NCBI GenBank assembly: GCA_934293835.1
Contig: CAKQZO010000025.1
Location: 1-15,645, forward strand
Source of the DNA: an uncultured Lacticaseibacillus sp.
GTDB taxonomy: Bacteria; Bacillota; Bacilli; Lactobacillales; Lactobacillaceae
DNA: 15,645 bases
Direction: 5' to 3'
Shown: one piece after another, positions 14,102 to 15,645 of the stretch
Layout of the letters: each line of letters begins with the position of its first letter
Position numbering within the stretch: the stretch's first letter is position 1
Position numbers and translations under genes: made by a program
Notes under the pieces: generated by a model
Told to the model about the DNA's origin: nothing
The model's database searches: none
What the model saw: the letters and a program-made list of their open reading frames with translations, nothing else

Positions 14102-15645
14102 TGGCGAAACTAACCTCTAAACGACAGACGAACGCGATTCATCCGACCGATAACCGTCGGCGCTTCGGCATCTTATTGATGTTGCTGGCCGCGGTGGGGC
14201 TGGCCGCGTTTGCCTGTCGTTTTGCGTATATTGCGGCAGGCGGCAAGGTCGATTCGGCCAACCTCAGCCAGTATCGCAAGAAGGTCGTCGAGAAGTCCAC
14301 GGTGTTGAAGGCCAAGCGCGGTTCGATCTATGACCGAGACGGTGGCGTGATCGCCGAAGATTCTAATACCTACACGATCTACGCGGTGCTCGATCACAAC
14401 TATGTCGACGGCAAAAAGAAGCTGTACGTGCAAGACAAGGCCAAGACGGCCAAGGTCTTGGCGAAGTATCTCCCGTTATCGGTGGCGAAGATTCAGGCGA
14501 TTCTGACCCCTAAAAACACCAAGACCTTCCAAGTCGAGTTCGGGGCTGCCGGCACCGGCTTAAGCCTGGCCACCAAACAAGCGATCCAGGCCGAAAAGCT
14601 GTCTGGCATCAACTTCACCGACTCGCCGTCGCGTCTGTATCCCAATGGCGTGTTCGCCTCGCATGTGATCGGGTTGGCGCAGCCAGCCGCCAAGGCGAGT
14701 GCTACTGATCAGCTGGTCGGGGTGATGGGGCTGGAGAAGCAATTCAACAGCATTCTCAAAGGAACGAACGGCTACCGGAGTTCCCAAACTGATGCGTATG
14801 GCTATCAGCTGCCGGAATCCAAGGTCGACACGAAGGCGGCCGTCAACGGCGGTTCGGTGTATACCACGATCGACTCAAGCCTGCAGACGTATCTGGAGAC
14901 GTTGATGACCAAGGTGGCGACCAAGTATCAACCCAAGTCGCTGTTGGCGGTGTTGGAAGACCCCAAGACCGGTGAGATCTTGGCGGCTTCGCAGCGGCCG
15001 ACCTTCGACCCCAGCACCGGTGAAGGCCTGAATTCGATGTGGCGCGACATCTTGGTGGAAGACAATTACGAACCCGGGTCGGTCATGAAGATCTTCACGC
15101 TCGCCAGTGCGATTCAGACGCATAACTACCATCCCAACACGTACTACAAGTCTGGGACGGTGAAGGTCGCAGACACGACGATCCGCGACTGGTCGACGAG
15201 CATGAACGGCACCAACTGGGGCACAATCCCGCTCAGTCAAGCCTTCCCACGGTCCAGTAACGTCGGGATGGTCAAGATCGAACAAAGCATGGGCGCGACG
15301 GTGTTCTCCGAGTACTTGCGCAAGTTTGGCTTCGGCCAACAAACCGGAATCGCGCTACCGAGTGAGACGAGTGGGACGTTTGATTTTGGCTCTTACCTAG
15401 ATTCGGCGATGGCCAGCTTCGGGCAGAGTATCGACGTCAATGCCATGCAGCTGATGCAGGCGGTCACCGCGATCGCCAATCGCGGCGAGATGGTGAAGCC
15501 GCGGGTCGTGGCGAAGATCGTCAACAAGCAAGGCAAGATGACCGCTTATGGCCGTCAAGTCGTCGGCAAGCCGATCAGCAAAGCGACCGCCAGCCAGGTG
15601 ATCGAAGCGATGCGTGAGGTCGTCACCGCCAAATACGGTACCGGC
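14101..15645 (+). CDS. Division-specific penicillin-binding protein (PBP2B/FtsI type), 3'-truncated by window end
   Basis: The frame runs from ATG 14101 (MAKLTSKRQ) to the window end: 515 codons, no stop. A short cytoplasmic tail and one membrane span (about residues 22-45) are followed by the class B dimerisation domain with RGSIYDRDG. The transpeptidase domain follows, with catalytic SVMK (Ser327, Lys330) and SSN (residues 385-387). The KTG box should lie just beyond the end, and any PASTA domains cannot be seen. It forms septal 4-3 cross-links outside the membrane, partnered with FtsW and the FtsL complex. The start overlaps the ftsL stop (TAATG). Following rsmH-ftsL it is the dcw-cluster PBP, called ftsI, pbpB or pbp2X in relatives. 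Confidence 0.95.
   Translation, partial: MAKLTSKRQTNAIHPTDNRRRFGILLMLLAAVGLAAFACRFAYIAAGGKVDSANLSQYRKKVVEKSTVLKAKRGSIYDRDGGVIAEDSNTYTIYAVLDHNYVDGKKKLYVQDKAKTAKVLAKYLPLSVAKIQAILTPKNTKTFQVEFGAAGTGLSLATKQAIQAEKLSGINFTDSPSRLYPNGVFASHVIGLAQPAAKASATDQLVGVMGLEKQFNSILKGTNGYRSSQTDAYGYQLPESKVDTKAAVNGGSVYTTIDSSLQTYLETLMTKVATKYQPKSLLAVLEDPKTGEILAASQRPTFDPSTGEGLNSMWRDILVEDNYEPGSVMKIFTLASAIQTHNYHPNTYYKSGTVKVADTTIRDWSTSMNGTNWGTIPLSQAFPRSSNVGMVKIEQSMGATVFSEYLRKFGFGQQTGIALPSETSGTFDFGSYLDSAMASFGQSIDVNAMQLMQAVTAIANRGEMVKPRVVAKIVNKQGKMTAYGRQVVGKPISKATASQVIEAMREVVTAKYGTG

Noticed and set aside
1..15645. Possible mobile elements, defence system or toxin-antitoxin pair
   Set aside because: No transposase, integrase, target-site duplication, defence domain or paired small toxin/antitoxin frames were found on either strand; gene content is core chromosomal.

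Overview
The window looks like the chromosome of a high-GC member of the Lactobacillaceae (Bacillota). The basis is the gene order folC-radC-mreB-mreC-mreD-minC-minD followed by an amino-acid ABC operon, then a DUF3397-like gene and mraZ-rsmH-ftsL-pbp. Strong AGGAGG ribosome sites, T-tract terminators, TGnTATAAT-type promoters and a T-box leader fit the same group. Species cannot be fixed from the sequence alone. This is mostly core, vertically inherited DNA. I see no mobile element, CRISPR array, tRNA, rRNA or phage gene.

Layout. 1-1044: the 3' end of a secreted L,D-transpeptidase (YkuD) gene and its terminator. 1132-3149: folC and radC. 3183-5784: the rod-shape genes mreB, mreC and mreD, with a promoter before mreB, a strong intrinsic terminator between mreB and mreC, and another after mreD. 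5820-7271: minC and minD, abutting (TAA then TTG). 7294-7704: an unusual T-box leader with one Stem I but two successive antiterminator/terminator modules. 7740-9862: a polar amino-acid ABC transporter (permease, ATPase, lipoprotein receptor). 9940-11373: cardiolipin synthase. 11374-11836: a 463-base stretch holding hairpins, a minus-strand 36-residue membrane protein gene with its own terminator, and divergent promoters. 11837-12166: a DUF3397-like membrane protein. 12283-15645: the start of the division and cell-wall (dcw) cluster, with an mraZ promoter carrying phased GTGG repeats, then mraZ, rsmH, ftsL and the 5' 515 codons of a division transpeptidase (PBP2B/FtsI type) cut by the window end.

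Most genes concern envelope growth and division. MreBCD direct sidewall synthesis, MinCD position the septum, FtsL and the PBP build it, Cls makes cardiolipin, and the L,D-transpeptidase remodels peptidoglycan. Folate polyglutamylation, RadC and amino-acid uptake are interspersed.

The best candidate for something not routinely described is the T-box leader. Geometry points to a CAC (His) specifier. Both T-box bulges read TGGC, which would prefer a tRNA with discriminator G, and tRNA-His does not have one. The second module lacks a Stem I of its own.
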